A DNA stretch of 64,000 bases, taken from Actinostola sp. cb2023 (lineage: Eukaryota > Cnidaria > Anthozoa > Actiniaria > Actinostolidae). The notes under the pieces were generated by a model, which was not told the DNA's origin, did not search any database, and worked only from the letters and a program-made list of their open reading frames with translations. This document shows, one piece after another, positions 10,521 to 21,625 of this stretch. Both the position numbers and the translations under genes were made by a program. Each line of letters starts with the position of its first letter. The first letter of the stretch is position 1. Location: assembly GCA_033675265.1 (NCBI GenBank), contig JAUJYZ010000412.1:868001-932000 (forward strand). Reading direction: 5' to 3'.

Positions 10521-11669
10521 GTACTGCAAGGAGTTGTGCAGGGGAATAACCATGCTCTAGTGGTGTTGTCCTATACGACAACAGTCCCAGGTAGGGATCA
10601 GAGGACTTTAACAGGATTGACAGACTTCACTGTCTTGACCATCCTATCAGCTAAGCCATTTGCTTGGGCATAGTGTGGGCTGCTTGTGATGTGTTGGAAG
10701 CAATAGTCCATTGCAAATGTGGCAAAGACTTTAGATGAATATTGAGGGCCATGTCCGAAACCACACACTCTGGTATGCCATGTTGTGCGAATATTGACTT
10801 TAAATGACTTATGATGTCTTCAGAGGTATTACAGTTTTGCAAGTTCCACATACCTTGAGTAGTAGTCTACCACTATCAAGTATTGATGTTTCTTGAATTC
10901 TAGTAGATCTGTGGCTACGTTCTGCCATGGAAATCTGGGAAGCTCTGTGAATAAGAGGTTCTGCCTGGTTACTTTGGTGTAGGCGACATGTTCTGCAGTT
11001 CAGTCTTGGAGCTGATTTCCTAAACCGGGCCACCACACCAATTGGTTTGCACGCCGCCTGCATCTTACTAACCCCAGGAACCCCAGGTGTCCACTATGTA
11101 GCTTGTCAAGTATTTCCATTCTGAAGGGTTATAGGTATGATAATACGGCATCCTCTCATTAGCAGATCATTTTGTATGGTCGTTTCAGCTGCCACAGACT
11201 AATACTGCTTTACAGTACCTTGTACTTTGTCAGGCCAGCCTTGTTTAGAGTATTTGAACAGCAGCTGATGTTGGGCAATTCTTTCCAGTTGTTGGTTTGA
11301 CGCAGGTAGATTCTTGATGACCTGGTCCACAAAGGCTTGGCTGGTCAGATGTAGCTCTTCTTCCTCATTGCTAACTGGTGCTCTTGACAACGCATCTGCT
11401 GAGATGTGTTCCTTTCCTGGTACATAGACTATGTTATAGCTGAACCTCATTAGCCGCATACAAAATCTCTGAATTCTGGGTGGAAGGATGTCCAGGTCTT
11501 TGTCACCTAACAATGATAGCAATGATGGCTTGTGGTCTGTCTCTATCTTGAAGGTCTTGCCTATCAGAAGATCACTAAAGCGTTCGCAGGCCCAAGTAAC
11601 TCCAAGTGCTTCTTTCTCTATCTGAGACAGACATGGACCTCGAGCTGTACGATACTGGGCGCCACTCAC
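10520..11669 (-). pseudogene. Gypsy retrotransposon RNase H-integrase region, broken
   Basis: On the minus strand the 11,199-11,669 frame gives a Ty3/Gypsy RNase H: LSQIEKEALGVTWACERFSD, FKIETDHKPSL, RFSYNIVYVPGKEHISADAL. Further 3', in shifted frames, are a zinc-binding integrase piece (10,809-11,063) and the integrase core (HLKSIFAQHGIPECVVSD; QYSSKVFATFAMDYCFQHI; HYAQANG). At least three frame changes and a D-N-G to D-M-A change at the second catalytic position show decay. Reverse transcriptase and LTRs are not present; the element is cut abruptly at 11,669. Confidence 0.75.
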
Positions 11670-11674
11670 TCAAG

Positions 11675-12511
11675 GAACATTGATCCAACCAATCCCACTA
11701 CAGGTCAAGATGTAGATTTTTTGGAACTTTTTCATAATGGATTAAGCTACAGTTCCTTGAACACTGCTCGTTCAGCTCTCTCTGCTGTTATAAAACCACT
11801 GAACATGATTAGATACCGTTTGGAGCCCAGTCACTTGTTGCAAGATTTCTCAAAGGTATATATGAGCTGCGCCCTACAATACCAAGGTATGCAGACACTT
11901 GGGATGTCAAAGTAGTATTGGAGTACCTTGCCAAGATCCACCCACTATCTGAACTGTCCCTTAAAGATCTAACTCTTAAGACAGTAATGCTCCTTAATCT
12001 ACTATCAGGTCAGCGTGGACAATCAGTTCAGCTCTTAGACATGAAATCAATGACAAGGACACCAACTTCGTTTACATTTGTTATTGTTGATACAGTTAAA
12101 CAATCTAAGCCAGGGGTAAAGAAACCTATTATTAAGTTTGAAGCCTACCCACTGGATGAAGCATTGAATGTTGTACTAATATTGGAAGAATATATCCAAA
12201 GAATTGAGGAACTTAGAGGAAACGATTCACGTTTATTTTTGACTCATATTAAACCTTTCAAACATGCATCACGTGACACCATTAGTCGCTGGATTAAAAC
12301 AGTTATGAAACAGGCAGGTTTCGACACAGGTAAATTCAAGCCGCACAGCACTAGAGCTGCATCCACCTCGGCAGCCAAACGTCATTCAGTACCAGTTGGA
12401 ACAATAGTACTACAAGATGCAGGATGGATTACTGATTGTGTGTTTGCAAAATACTATGACAAAATTATTGAGCCTGTGAACAAGTCGTTCTCACAGGGAG
12501 TGCTTGAATAA
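11675..12511 (+). pseudogene. Tyrosine recombinase (DIRS/Crypton-type), one frame break
   Basis: The N-terminal helical piece (SYSSLNTARSALSAVI) lies at 11,740-11,800. After a one-base frame break near 11,885 the catalytic domain is open to 12,511. Visible catalytic residues are R in LSGQRGQSVQLL, H-x2-R in HSTRAAS, W in AGW and the nucleophile Y in FAKYYDK, so the R-H-R-Y set is complete. This product type cuts and rejoins DNA through a phosphotyrosine link and serves DIRS-like retroelements and Cryptons. No reverse transcriptase of DIRS type is next to it, so which class it came from is open. The start has been lost at the junction with the Gypsy fragment. Confidence 0.7.
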
Positions 12512-12608
12512 GTTTGACACATTGATTTGTCATAATAAAATGTTTGGGTTATCACAGGATGCATGCAAGCGCTACTTTGAAATATCATGGTATCCCTTAT
12601 TGTAGGTA

Positions 12609-12834
12609 GAATTTATAAATTAAACGAAACTTACCTGGAAGTTGAAGTTTGATTGCAATTCTTCCTTGTCACCAGTACAATAAGGGATAGCATGCCCAGC
12701 CCTAACCCACCCAAATAGATGGCATCTTATATTCAACGCATGTAATCTCATGCTAATACTTATTGTACTGGTGACAAGGAATAATTACAATCAAACTTCA
12801 ACTTCCAGGTAAGTTTCGTTTAATTTATAAATTA
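12609..12834. repeat. Palindromic fold-back with ~80-bp arms
   Basis: The arms 12,609-12,690 and 12,750-12,834 are inverted copies (TTAAACGAAACTTACCTGG against CCAGGTAAGTTTCGTTTAA, and TTGTCACCAGTACAATAAG against its complement). It lies immediately upstream of a primer-binding site, so it may have inserted in, or form part of, an LTR remnant. Confidence 0.7.
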
Positions 12835-12859
12835 ATCTGTAGCCATCATAACATTTACA

Positions 12860-12876
12860 TGGTGTCAGAAGTGGGA
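12860..12876 (+). other. Primer-binding site complementary to tRNA-Leu
   Basis: TGGTGTCAGAAGTGGGA is complementary to the 3' end of animal tRNA-Leu including CCA. It sits 27 bp before the start codon of a Gypsy gag, exactly where a PBS should be. The 5' LTR would end just before it, but no full LTR is recognised. Confidence 0.75.
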
Positions 12877-12886
12877 TTTTCGAAAG

Positions 12887-13427
12887 ATGACAACCTTCCA
12901 GATATCTCTACTGGAAATTTTCGAATTTTCTAAACCCAATGAGTGGCAAAAATGGATTAGAAGATTCGAGCGATTTCATGTAGCCTCCGGTCTTTCAAAG
13001 AAAGATGAGCCCAGTCAGATAAATACCTTAATCTACTCAATGGGAGATAGAGCAGACGACATTTTTCATACTTTCACACTCACAGAGGAGGAAGAGAAGA
13101 AATACAGCGTAATTGTCGATAAATTTGAAGCCCATTTCGTAAAGAAACGGAATGTCATTTTCGAGCGAGCAAAGTTTAATCAAAGATCACAACAACCTGG
13201 CGAGTCTGTTGAAGCTTTCATCACAAGCCTGCACAGTTTGGCCGAGCACTGCTCCTATGGAGAACTCAGAGAGGAAAGTTGGCCTCCAAAATGGTAGATT
13301 GGCTGAAAAACTCCAACTGACCCTTGAAAAAGCTGTGAACCAAGCAAGGCAGAGTGAAGCCGTGAAGAATAAACAAGTCGTGAGGCCAAGGTACCACATC
13401 TGGAGAAGAAGCAAAGCCAAGGGTTGA
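12887..13427 (+). pseudogene. Gypsy (Mag-like) gag, truncated
   Basis: The first frame (12,887-13,297) opens MTTFQISLLEIFEF and continues with SKPNEWQKWIRRFERFHVAS, INTLIYSMGDRADDI and KRNVIFERAKFNQR, a typical gag of this Gypsy group. The reading continues in a shifted frame at 13,280-13,427 (LAEKLQLTLEKAVNQARQSE). The joint at about 13,280 looks like a small internal deletion. Zinc knuckle, protease and reverse transcriptase are missing; BEL/Pao sequence begins about 50 bp later. Confidence 0.75.
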
Positions 13428-13477
13428 GGCTGTTAATTGGCACAGAAAGAAGAGAAATGGAAAACAAATGTCAGAGA

Positions 13478-15321
13478 CCACAGGTAACCCAACACTACAA
13501 AAGCGACTTATCCTGAGTACCTCAACAAGATTCTTTGATCCTTTAGGATTATTATCTCCTGTGATACTCCTTTTCAACATGATGCTACAGGAGTTGTTTA
13601 AGGCAGAACGGGACTAGGATAAGGTGGTTGACCCTGAACTCAATCAGCGATAGCTTTCAGTTGTGTCAGACATGAGGAAAGCCAGGCGAGTGAGTTTTAA
13701 GAGGTGTTATGCAGAAGGTCTGGGAGGAAAGGACGTCACGTCTGTCCAACTTCATTGCTTTGGAGACGCATCTGAGAAAGCTTATGGAGCTGTTGTGTAC
13801 ATAAGAGTGGAACACGAGTCAGAAGTAGAATGTCAGATTGTTGAGTCAAAGACCAGAGTTGCTCCAATAGCTAAACAGAGCATTCCTTGCTTTAGAGTTG
13901 CTGTCAAATCTTACGAGTTCCAGATTGATAAAGAATGTGAAACAAGCCTTGATTCCAAACTTTTCTTACGGTATCAGGCCATAGTCTGAATTGGTTACCA
14001 ATTTCTTTGAAACTTCAAGGAAAAAAGCCAGTTGTCATATCACCTCCCCATCTCATAATCTCGTCAATAACAGCAATTCTTAATTCAGTAGTGAGTGCTT
14101 TTCCTCAAACAAATGTTGTTCACTTTTTTGTGACTCCAAACATTTTTAGTCACGATCTTCAGCAAGGCTGACAAAGCGCGCCACAATACCACATTCCTTT
14201 GTGTTTCGCATAACATTCCTAACCATCTACGTCACCAGACCTGTCGTGCCATGCCATTCAAACGTCTGTCGGTTTCTTTTTGAAAAAGACACTCTACTGA
14301 TATTGGTAGTATGTCTTTGTTACTGTATGACACAAGGTTTCCAGTGCTGTTATCGAGAGAGCATTATTTTACCAAACTGGTGATATGGAACTGTCGCGAA
14401 AAGGTGTCGCAGAAACGTTACTGCAGCTTCTAAGTATTGGGTGGTCAAGGGGAGACAGACAGTTAAGAATCTGATAAACAAGTGTGTCATATGCAAGATA
14501 CTTGAGGGTCGACCATATGGGACACCACCTACCGCTCAGTTACCTGAATTTAGACTGTCTGACGAAATTGCATTTTCAAGAATTAGGACATATACAATAA
14601 GAGTGGAGTAATGAACAAAGCCTACATCATGATATACACATGTGTTTCGAGTCATGCAGTTCATCTCGATCTTTTTTCGAGATTGATGACTGAGGTGTTC
14701 ATTAGAAGTCTCAAGAAAACCATAGGAATGGCACGGGTCAGCTACGAGGAACTGTTAACCGTTGTTGTGGAGATAGAAGGCATACTGAACTCCCGACCAT
14801 TAACTTATGTGGACAATGAATTAAGAAATCCTCTTACTCCGTCTCATCTGATTATCGGAAGAAGGTTATTGGGGGAGCGAGGTGCAACCCCATGTGCAAA
14901 TTCCTCAGACTGCGAGCGAACAGACAAGGCGTGAGAGATATCTAACAAGTGTCCTTTCTCAGTTTTGGAATGGTGGCAAAAGGAATATTTGACTGAGTTA
15001 CGTGTACATCATAATTGTAACTTGCAGAACAAACAACTGGCAGTAAACGTTGGAGACGTTATTCATATTCATAAGGATAAGATGCCGGTGCAGCTTTGGA
15101 ACATGGGAGTCCTCAAATCTCTCATTACTGGACGAGATGGTTACCACCGAGGTGCTGTAGTGAGAACACGAAGCAGAGATATAGAAGTTATGAGACCCCT
15201 AAAGAGACTCTATCCTGTTGAGGTCAGAGCAGAACCAATCGAACAGCATTGCGGAGAAGACACTGGTTTCCCTATAACGTTTGTGAGGAATGCTGAAGAA
15301 GACTTGGAGACTTGCACATAG
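13478..15321 (+). pseudogene. BEL/Pao pol: end of RT, RNase H, integrase, broken
   Basis: The order is that of BEL/Pao pol. Residues RFFDPLGLLSPVILLF end the reverse transcriptase (13,520). RNase H follows ([34 protein letters not shown], 13,745-13,890), then the integrase zinc region (CVICK, 14,480), the integrase core with SYEEL and [10 protein letters not shown] (14,740-14,810) and [12 protein letters not shown]. The C-terminal domain ([24 protein letters not shown]) ends at 15,321. There are in-frame stops at about 13,616 and 13,650, a likely insertion at 13,985-14,440 and a stop at 14,934. It may be the second half of the element whose gag-protease lies at 7.4-8.6 kb. Confidence 0.75.
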
Positions 15322-15534
15322 GGTTAACCTCAAAGTTTCTCCTTTTCAAATATTGTATAGTATTTGAATAAAGTATTATTATTATAATATGTCGATGAAC
15401 GTTAGACTAACTATTGTAAACTGAACTTTGCCAATTGTAACTTTGTACTGTAGGTCAGTTCCACAGAGACATGAAAAAAATTGGAATTTTAAAATGCAGC
15501 ATTTCATGGTGATATCCATATTTTAATATTGTCA

Positions 15535-15873
15535 ATTATTTTTGTAAATAGAGATACCTGCAGATGTTTCGGGATGGTGGCTACATCCCTTCATTCAGTG
15601 AAGATTGATGTTGGTCACATGTCAGTTTAGTAGCAGTCCATTGTAATAGTCTGGGCAAACATTGCCTGCCTGTTTCTCCAATGTAGTCTAGGTTACAAGA
15701 CTTACATTGTGATGCACTACACCACATTTGTCTGTATGGTCTGTTCTATCTTTAGGTTTGACCAGAATCGGCCTTAGTGTGTTGAAGCGTTTGTGTACGG
15801 TAGTGATTCCATTTCTCTTGAATACTCTTGCTAGTTTTTCTGAGAGGCCTCTAATATATGGGAGAACTGCCAT
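15535..15873 (-). pseudogene. Penelope-like element 3' end, minus-strand copy
   Basis: On the minus strand from 15,873: AVLPYIRGLSEKLARVF, then GITTVHKRFNTLRPILVKPK, then CGVV, the linker between reverse transcriptase and GIY-YIG nuclease of Penelope-like elements. In a shifted frame DYIGETGRQ gives the GIY-YIG motif. The rest of the nuclease is deleted. The 3' untranslated part (GGATGTAGCC, CCCGAAAC, CTCTATTTACAAA) matches the plus-strand copy next to it. Confidence 0.65.
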
Positions 15874-15876
15874 TGG

Positions 15877-16310
15877 TTCTTGGTCAAGATCGTCTCTAGC
15901 TGGTTATTCTTGTGGATTTGTTGGGGATTTAAACATCCCGTCAGGATAGTCGTTGATCTTGAGAGTCTGTTTGACATGACTAAGAAACCAACAGCCATAG
16001 GAGAACACATGAAAAACCATCCAGATCACAACATTTCAGCTGAAAACACAACCATCTTAGCCAATGAATATCAATGGCAACGACGCAAAATTAGAGAAGG
16101 CATTGAAATTCGTTGCCATGCTCCAAAGCTTAACAACAAAGAGGAATGCATTGATTTGCCCAGACTATACAATCGACTGCTACTAAACTGACATGTGACC
16201 AACATCAATCTTCACTGAACGAAGGGATGTAGCCAACATCCCGAAACGTCTGCCTCTACAAAAACTTTGACTCTATAACAGGTATCTCTATTTACAAATT
16301 TCATTATGAC
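15877..16310 (+). pseudogene. Penelope-like element 3' end, plus-strand copy
   Basis: The frame from about 15,955 reads PTAIGEHMKNHPDHN, then WQRRKIREGIEI, then DLPRLYNRLL, and stops at 16,191. This is the C-terminal tail following the GIY-YIG nuclease in Penelope-like elements. The 3' UTR is the inverted match of 15,535-15,650. Head-to-head partial copies are a known product of Penelope-like insertion. Confidence 0.65.
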
Positions 16311-16626
16311 AGAGTCTGATAATGGTTTTTATTATAAATTGTCAATTATATTGAATTGTCAGAAAACATGAATTATTTTCAGATCGATAAATGTAAATCT
16401 ATAAGAGCTTATAAGTTCAAATGACACTGCTAACGTTGATGTTACATTACTCACCTCTAATACTTTTTGTAGTACGTCATTTACATTCCATGTGGTGAGA
16501 TCCTATAGTGAAATATTGTCCTTTTCTGGACTGGATGGTACATGTATCGATGAAGATGAACATAATAATATCGTTTTATAGTCTGTTTTGAGCCCTAAAT
16601 GGATATAAACAAATTTATTTTGCCAA

Positions 16627-17676
16627 ACTAGTTCGAACTAGTTTAAACGCAAACGCATTTGTCATTTGAATACTCAAACGCGTTCATAAACGCGTTGATC
16701 GGCATTTCATAACGAGTTAAACAAAGCCATGTGTGATTCCTTTGTCATGCCTTTGTCATCCGAATTTTGACTGGTGTGAAATTAAATCTAATTTGTTTTT
16801 TTATAAGCAAGTTTTAAAACGAACAACCGACGAACGAAGTGTCCTTGCACTTCGTCTCAATGATCGTAAACAAACTTGTTGAATCAGTTTCTACATGTTT
16901 CTATAGCTTACTGTAAGAGAAAATACTCACATTATGACAATATGATATAAATGTGATTTATAGTAAAGCTCTCTTCACAAGAAATCACCGAATCTCGGAG
17001 ATTCGCCATTAAAAAGTAAAGAGTTAAATGACCGGATTGGTAAAGTTCCCGCCAAAGACTTTATTCATGTGCTAACACACGTGTCAATCAAGTGTCTCAA
17101 ACACAACATTCTCACGTGTACGCTAATGAACCTTGATTTTTAGAACTGATAATGCCGAAGTTGGTGGGAAAGACGTGAATGTTGTTTCTGTAGGATTATT
17201 ATTTCAAGAGTTCATTTAAACTTTTTGCACCTTTTTATCGTCTTACTGTAAAGTGAAGATACGTGAAGCTTGCATGATGTTCTTCGGTAAGGTTCCAACA
17301 TAAATTTTAAAAACACGTAATGTTTCAGACTGCACAAGCTGATAAAATAATAGCTAAGTTGATTCAACATCGTTCTAGTTTCTTTCGGAAATGCAAATTA
17401 ACGGCTGTGTGTTAAAGTCAAACCTGTAATGAGGTAAAAAGTTGAGTGTAGTTTGAGTGTATACACATAATAATTTCATGAGAAATACCTTTTGAAGTTG
17501 TTTACTTTATTTAAAAATCGTAAACTAAAGACGAGCAGTCAAATTCTGATGACAAGGCATGACAAAGGAATCACATATGGCTTTGTTTAGCTCGTTATGA
17601 AATGCCGATCAACGCGTTTATGAACGCATTTGAGTATTCAAACGACAAACGCGTTTGCATTTAAACTAGTTCGAAC
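16627..17676. mobile_element. Element A: inverted ends with AACGCGTT motifs
   Basis: About 130-bp inverted arms (16,630-16,770 and 17,552-17,676) are rich in AAACGCG and AACGCGTT and begin near ACTAGTTCGAACTAG. The interior 16,790-17,345 is the inverted homologue of 18,990-19,690 in element B. No ORF or clear target duplication is seen. Confidence 0.65.
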
Positions 17677-17799
17677 GCAAATACAAATCGTTTCAAACTC
17701 GTTTTTTGGTCCCTATAATTCTGAGTGGTACTGTAGGTTGACAATCGCGGGTAAAACATAAATATAATGCTTGCTTCCACTGCACTTGTTATTTCGCCA

Positions 17800-17875
17800 T
17801 CTGCCATTTTTGAATTTTCACTGATGCATGTGCCAATGTTTGACCGCAGTGTTGCTCACAGCAAATAGACACAAG
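17800..17875 (+). repeat. Block shared with the ends of the 8.3-kb element
   Basis: GCCATTTTTGAATTTTCAC followed by TGTTTGACCGCAGTGTTGC matches 54,575-54,640, and inverted 48,375-48,440, where GACCGCGGTGTGGCC occurs. It is an isolated old copy. Confidence 0.5.
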
Positions 17876-17994
17876 CATAGAATTTCACAAGCGCACAATC
17901 TGATTGATCAATTACACATTGTTTGTCAGAGCACAGATCAGAGAAGTGGCATAAAAAAACGTCAAAACCATTATCTATACAAAATCAACACATA

Positions 17995-18261
17995 CAGTCA
18001 TTCCCAAAAAGGTTGTCCAGATGAAAAGACTACAATACTACAATAAAGTCACGTGATTCATTATGTATATTCAATTTCCTCTCATGAAATTCAATTTGAG
18101 ATGCAAAAGTACATGGCATTGTGAGAACTGAATGTAATGGCGCTGGTATCAACTTGCAGTTCCGCGCACAGTCCGCACAGAAATTAAAAACATAATGAAT
18201 CACGTGATTTTATTGTAGTATTGTAGTCTTTTCATCTGGACAACCTTTTTGAGAATGACTG
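17995..18261. mobile_element. Tc1/mariner-type MITE, copy 1
   Basis: 267 bp with ends CAGTCATTCCCAAAAAGG and CCTTTTTGAGAATGACTG, about 70-bp inverted arms, flanked by TA. A second copy is at 40,440-40,696. Confidence 0.85.
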
Positions 18262-18483
18262 TATAATGCATAGTCACCACACTATGCCGTCCTCCAATCA
18301 CATCAATCGTTAGAGATTTCAAAACATCTTGACCAATCACAGAACAGCTTTCATTGCTCTAAACTACTTCCGTTGTGATAACTCTTCCAAGATCATTCCG
18401 AAGCCAGTTTTTGAGCCATGTTTAATGAAACTCTAGTCTCCTTTGCAGCCATCAGGGATTTCATCACGCAATGCTACTCCTAC

Positions 18484-18610
18484 CCTGCGCTCGCATCCAA
18501 ACTAAACCACGGTATAGTCTTTCTGCGAATCAGTGCATGATTCCTTGTTCTGGACCCCCAGCATAGTAGCACGATTATATATAATAGCTTCTGATTGGCT
18601 ATCGCCAATT
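18484..18610 (+). repeat. Single arm of the TAGCCTGCG fold-back family
   Basis: CCTGCGCTCGCATCC, TCTGCGAATCAGTGC, TGTTCTGGAC and CGATTATATATAATAG match the left arm of the 33.8-kb element in order. The opposite arm is not present. Confidence 0.55.
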
Positions 18611-18749
18611 CCCAAAAATAACGAAGCCAAACACAAGCACTTTTGAAATTCAAGAAGCTCTACTTGAAAATGGTGTTTGCTGGGTTTTTCTGCACATACC
18701 GCAAACCTATTGTTCTGTGTTAGCTTCGTTCTATTGAATAACTTCAAAT

Positions 18750-20085
18750 ACCCCAAACGCAATTGCGCTTCAAACAACCGCAATTGCGTTTGGTCACCAC
18801 AGCCGCAATTGCGCCTCAATTGTGCCTCAATTGTGGCTAAACAAGATTGCAGTTAGGCCAAACACAATTGCGTTTGGTCTAAACGGAATTGCGTTTAGGA
18901 GCAATTGCGGTTAGGGGCAATTGCGGTGAAGCGCAATTGCGGTTAACGATCGTTATTGCGGTTCGATCGTCACATAAACACAACATACAAATGTAGTCAT
19001 CATATTCTTTACAATCACTTTTAGTAAAGCTTGTGCCGTTTTTATTGAAATGTCTGAAACATTTCGTGCTTTTAAATTTCTGTCGGAACCTTACCGTAAA
19101 GTATTAAAAGTAGAACATCATGCAAACTTGAAGCTTCACGTATCTTCACCTTACAGTAAGACGATAAAGGCCGCAAAAAGTTTAAATGAACTCTTGAAAT
19201 GATAATCCTAAAATTTATAAACAACATTCATTCACGTCTTTCCCAACTTTCGGCATTATCAGTTCTAAAATCTAGTTCATTAGTGTACACGTGAGAATGT
19301 TATGTTTGAGACACTTGATTGACACATGTTGTGTTAGCACGTGGAAAAAGTCTACGGGAACCAGGGCGCTTTGACGGGAACGTTACCAATCCGCTCCTTT
19401 TACTCTTTACTTTTTAATGGTGAATCTAAGAGATACGGTGATTTCTTGTGAAGAGAGCTTTACTATAAATCACATTTATATCATTATCATAATGTGAGTA
19501 TTTTCTCCTACAGTAAGTTTTAGAAATGGTGATTCAACAAGTTTGTTTACGATCATCACTATGGTGTTTTTGAGACAAAGTGCAAGAACGCTTCGTTCGC
19601 CGGTTGTTCGTTTTCTTGTATAAAAACAAATTAGATATAATTGCACACCAGTCAAAGTACTATAAAACTTTCCTTTAGTATTTAGCTTAAAAACGAGCTA
19701 AGTTTCGTGCATGTACGCTAACTAGAATCGAAGACCGGAACCGAAGAAATGTCGTAAGTTTGTATTTGTTGTTTGCCGGCTTCACGTTCATGTTTGCCGG
19801 CTTCACGTTAAAAAAGAGGTGAAAGGACGCTCCACACTAGACTATAAAATGCTCCTAATCATCTTTAGTAATTTTACATTATTTCGGGCTTAGGATTCTT
19901 TTGGTTTTGCATTTTGACTGAATCAACACAACACTCACTGTCAGCCGTTCAGTTCATTCTGTGAGATCTTTAACCGCAATTGCGTTTGACTAAATTAAAT
20001 ATCAGACGGTTCAAACCGCAATTGTGGTTGCTTAAACCGCATTGCATTTGGCCTCAAACGCAATTGCGTTTGGCGCAGTTGTGCC
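18750..20085. mobile_element. Element B: ends built from CGCAATTGCG motifs
   Basis: Left end 18,755-18,965 has about ten copies of (C)GCAATTGCG in contexts such as CAAACGCAATTGCGTTTGG. Right end 19,970-20,085 has about five. The interior 18,990-19,690 is homologous, inverted, to element A. No ORF is seen. Dense palindromic subterminal repeats are typical of transposase-binding sites in some cut-and-paste families; the superfamily is not clear. Confidence 0.65.
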
Positions 20086-20457
20086 GCAATGCGGGAAAAA
20101 CTTTTGGGCTGTACTGTACTTTGCAATTACTTGAAACATGTCGCTAAACTCGCCGAATCAGATTGTCACGAACTGTTCCCACAAACGGATTGCAATATTG
20201 CTCGAGAAGTTTGCTATTGATCAAAGCAAACCGCAAATGCAAATGACACTGTCGCGACGGAATGTTGCAATGTTGTTGTCAAAGGAACATCCGGTTTGAC
20301 TGTAAGACATGTTGTATCGTTTCTTCATCCTCCCCTCCAATGGATATAGCTAGAATGGCTAGACAACAGAATAGCAAGCCACTGGCTCGACGGCTCGGTA
20401 GTCAAACTCACTGAGGTAACGAGCAGACGAGCGGCACTGAAACAAAATAGTGATTAC

Positions 20458-20685
20458 GTGAAATGCGGGATCCCTGTGGTGCTATTTGAACAATATAAAA
20501 CTGTTGTCGCAAGTTCAATAGAACAAAAAACGTTTGAGGAATTTACTACCAGAGTAAAGACATTGACGTTCAACTTCGATAGAACACAGATCAACAACAT
20601 AATCGCTTCTATGCCGAAATGGATTGTGGGAACGTTTCCTTTCATCAGAGCGACGCTCTACCATGTCATTAATAAAGAAAGATAA
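20458..20685 (+). pseudogene. Possible C-terminal scrap of a Tc1-like transposase
   Basis: The piece FEEFTTRVKTLTFNF followed by INNIIASMPKWI resembles the final helix of Tc1/IS630 DDE transposases (INxIIxSMPKRI). No catalytic residues are present. The N-terminal part MKCGIPVVLFEQ comes from the shared repeat block. Weak call. Confidence 0.35.
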
Positions 20686-21051
20686 ATATAATTCTTATAT
20701 CTGTTTGGTAGAGCGTTGACCGTTTGCGTGACTTATTGCCAAAGACAACAAAACATCCACACCTACATGTAGTAATGCAATGAGCCTTAAAATTGTACAC
20801 AATTTGATTATCTATGACAACAACAAGCACTGTAGTATGTTAGTAGGCGACTCAACAAATGCATGAAAAGAACTGCTTTCGAAACATTTACGTATTTCTG
20901 TGACACAATACATAGTGATTACGTGAAATGCGGGATCCCTGTGGTGTTCGATCACGACAGTGTGAATGACATTGAAACAGTATCGGTCTACGATAAACAA
21001 CATACATTAGACTTGCCACAAGTTTGCCACAAGTCGACCACACTTTTTATT

Positions 21052-21118
21052 CTGATAGCGAGCGACGAAGTCGCGAGAATCTTTTTATCCTGATAGCGAG
21101 CGACGAAGTCGCGAAAAT
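21052..21118 (+). repeat. Two tandem ~36-bp units
   Basis: CTGATAGCGAGCGACGAAGT followed by CGCGA is repeated once after a short AT spacer. Confidence 0.7.
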
Positions 21119-21299
21119 GAGCAGCTTGCGACGAGTGTATTATATTGTTCAATTGAGTCACTTATAACCAAGTCGCAACGCTCTACACTCTACACCTATA
21201 AAAGGTTTTAATAATCTAAGCTTATTATAATACAACGTGTAGATCGTTGTATATGTGTAGAGCGTTTGAAATGTCCTCAATATTGATAACTTCTAGTCT

Positions 21300-21625
21300 A
21301 TTACGTTTGTATGATGTATATAGCTAATTGCATAATCGTTGTCGGGTTGAAAATCATGAAAGCTATGACCAAAAGGAATTCTGGGAAATGAAAACTATTA
21401 AATAACATCGTCAAATGATCGACCTTTTTAGCCAGACTTGTAGAATCTTAGTTAAATAGCTCATATACCTTCAAAACTACGAGAACATTGAATATATCTG
21501 CATGTAATGCAGGTCATGAACTGATTTCCCATCCATCCTTGCGGTCTCAGCTTCTATGATTTATGATTTTCAACCCGACAATGATTATGCAATTAGCTAT
21601 ATACATAGAAAGTTAATACGTAGTT
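21300..21625. repeat. Fold-back with ~45-bp arms
   Basis: TATAGCTAATTGCATAATCG followed by TTGTCGGGTTGAAAATCAT (from about 21,318) is inverted at about 21,560-21,605. No coding capacity. Confidence 0.65.
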
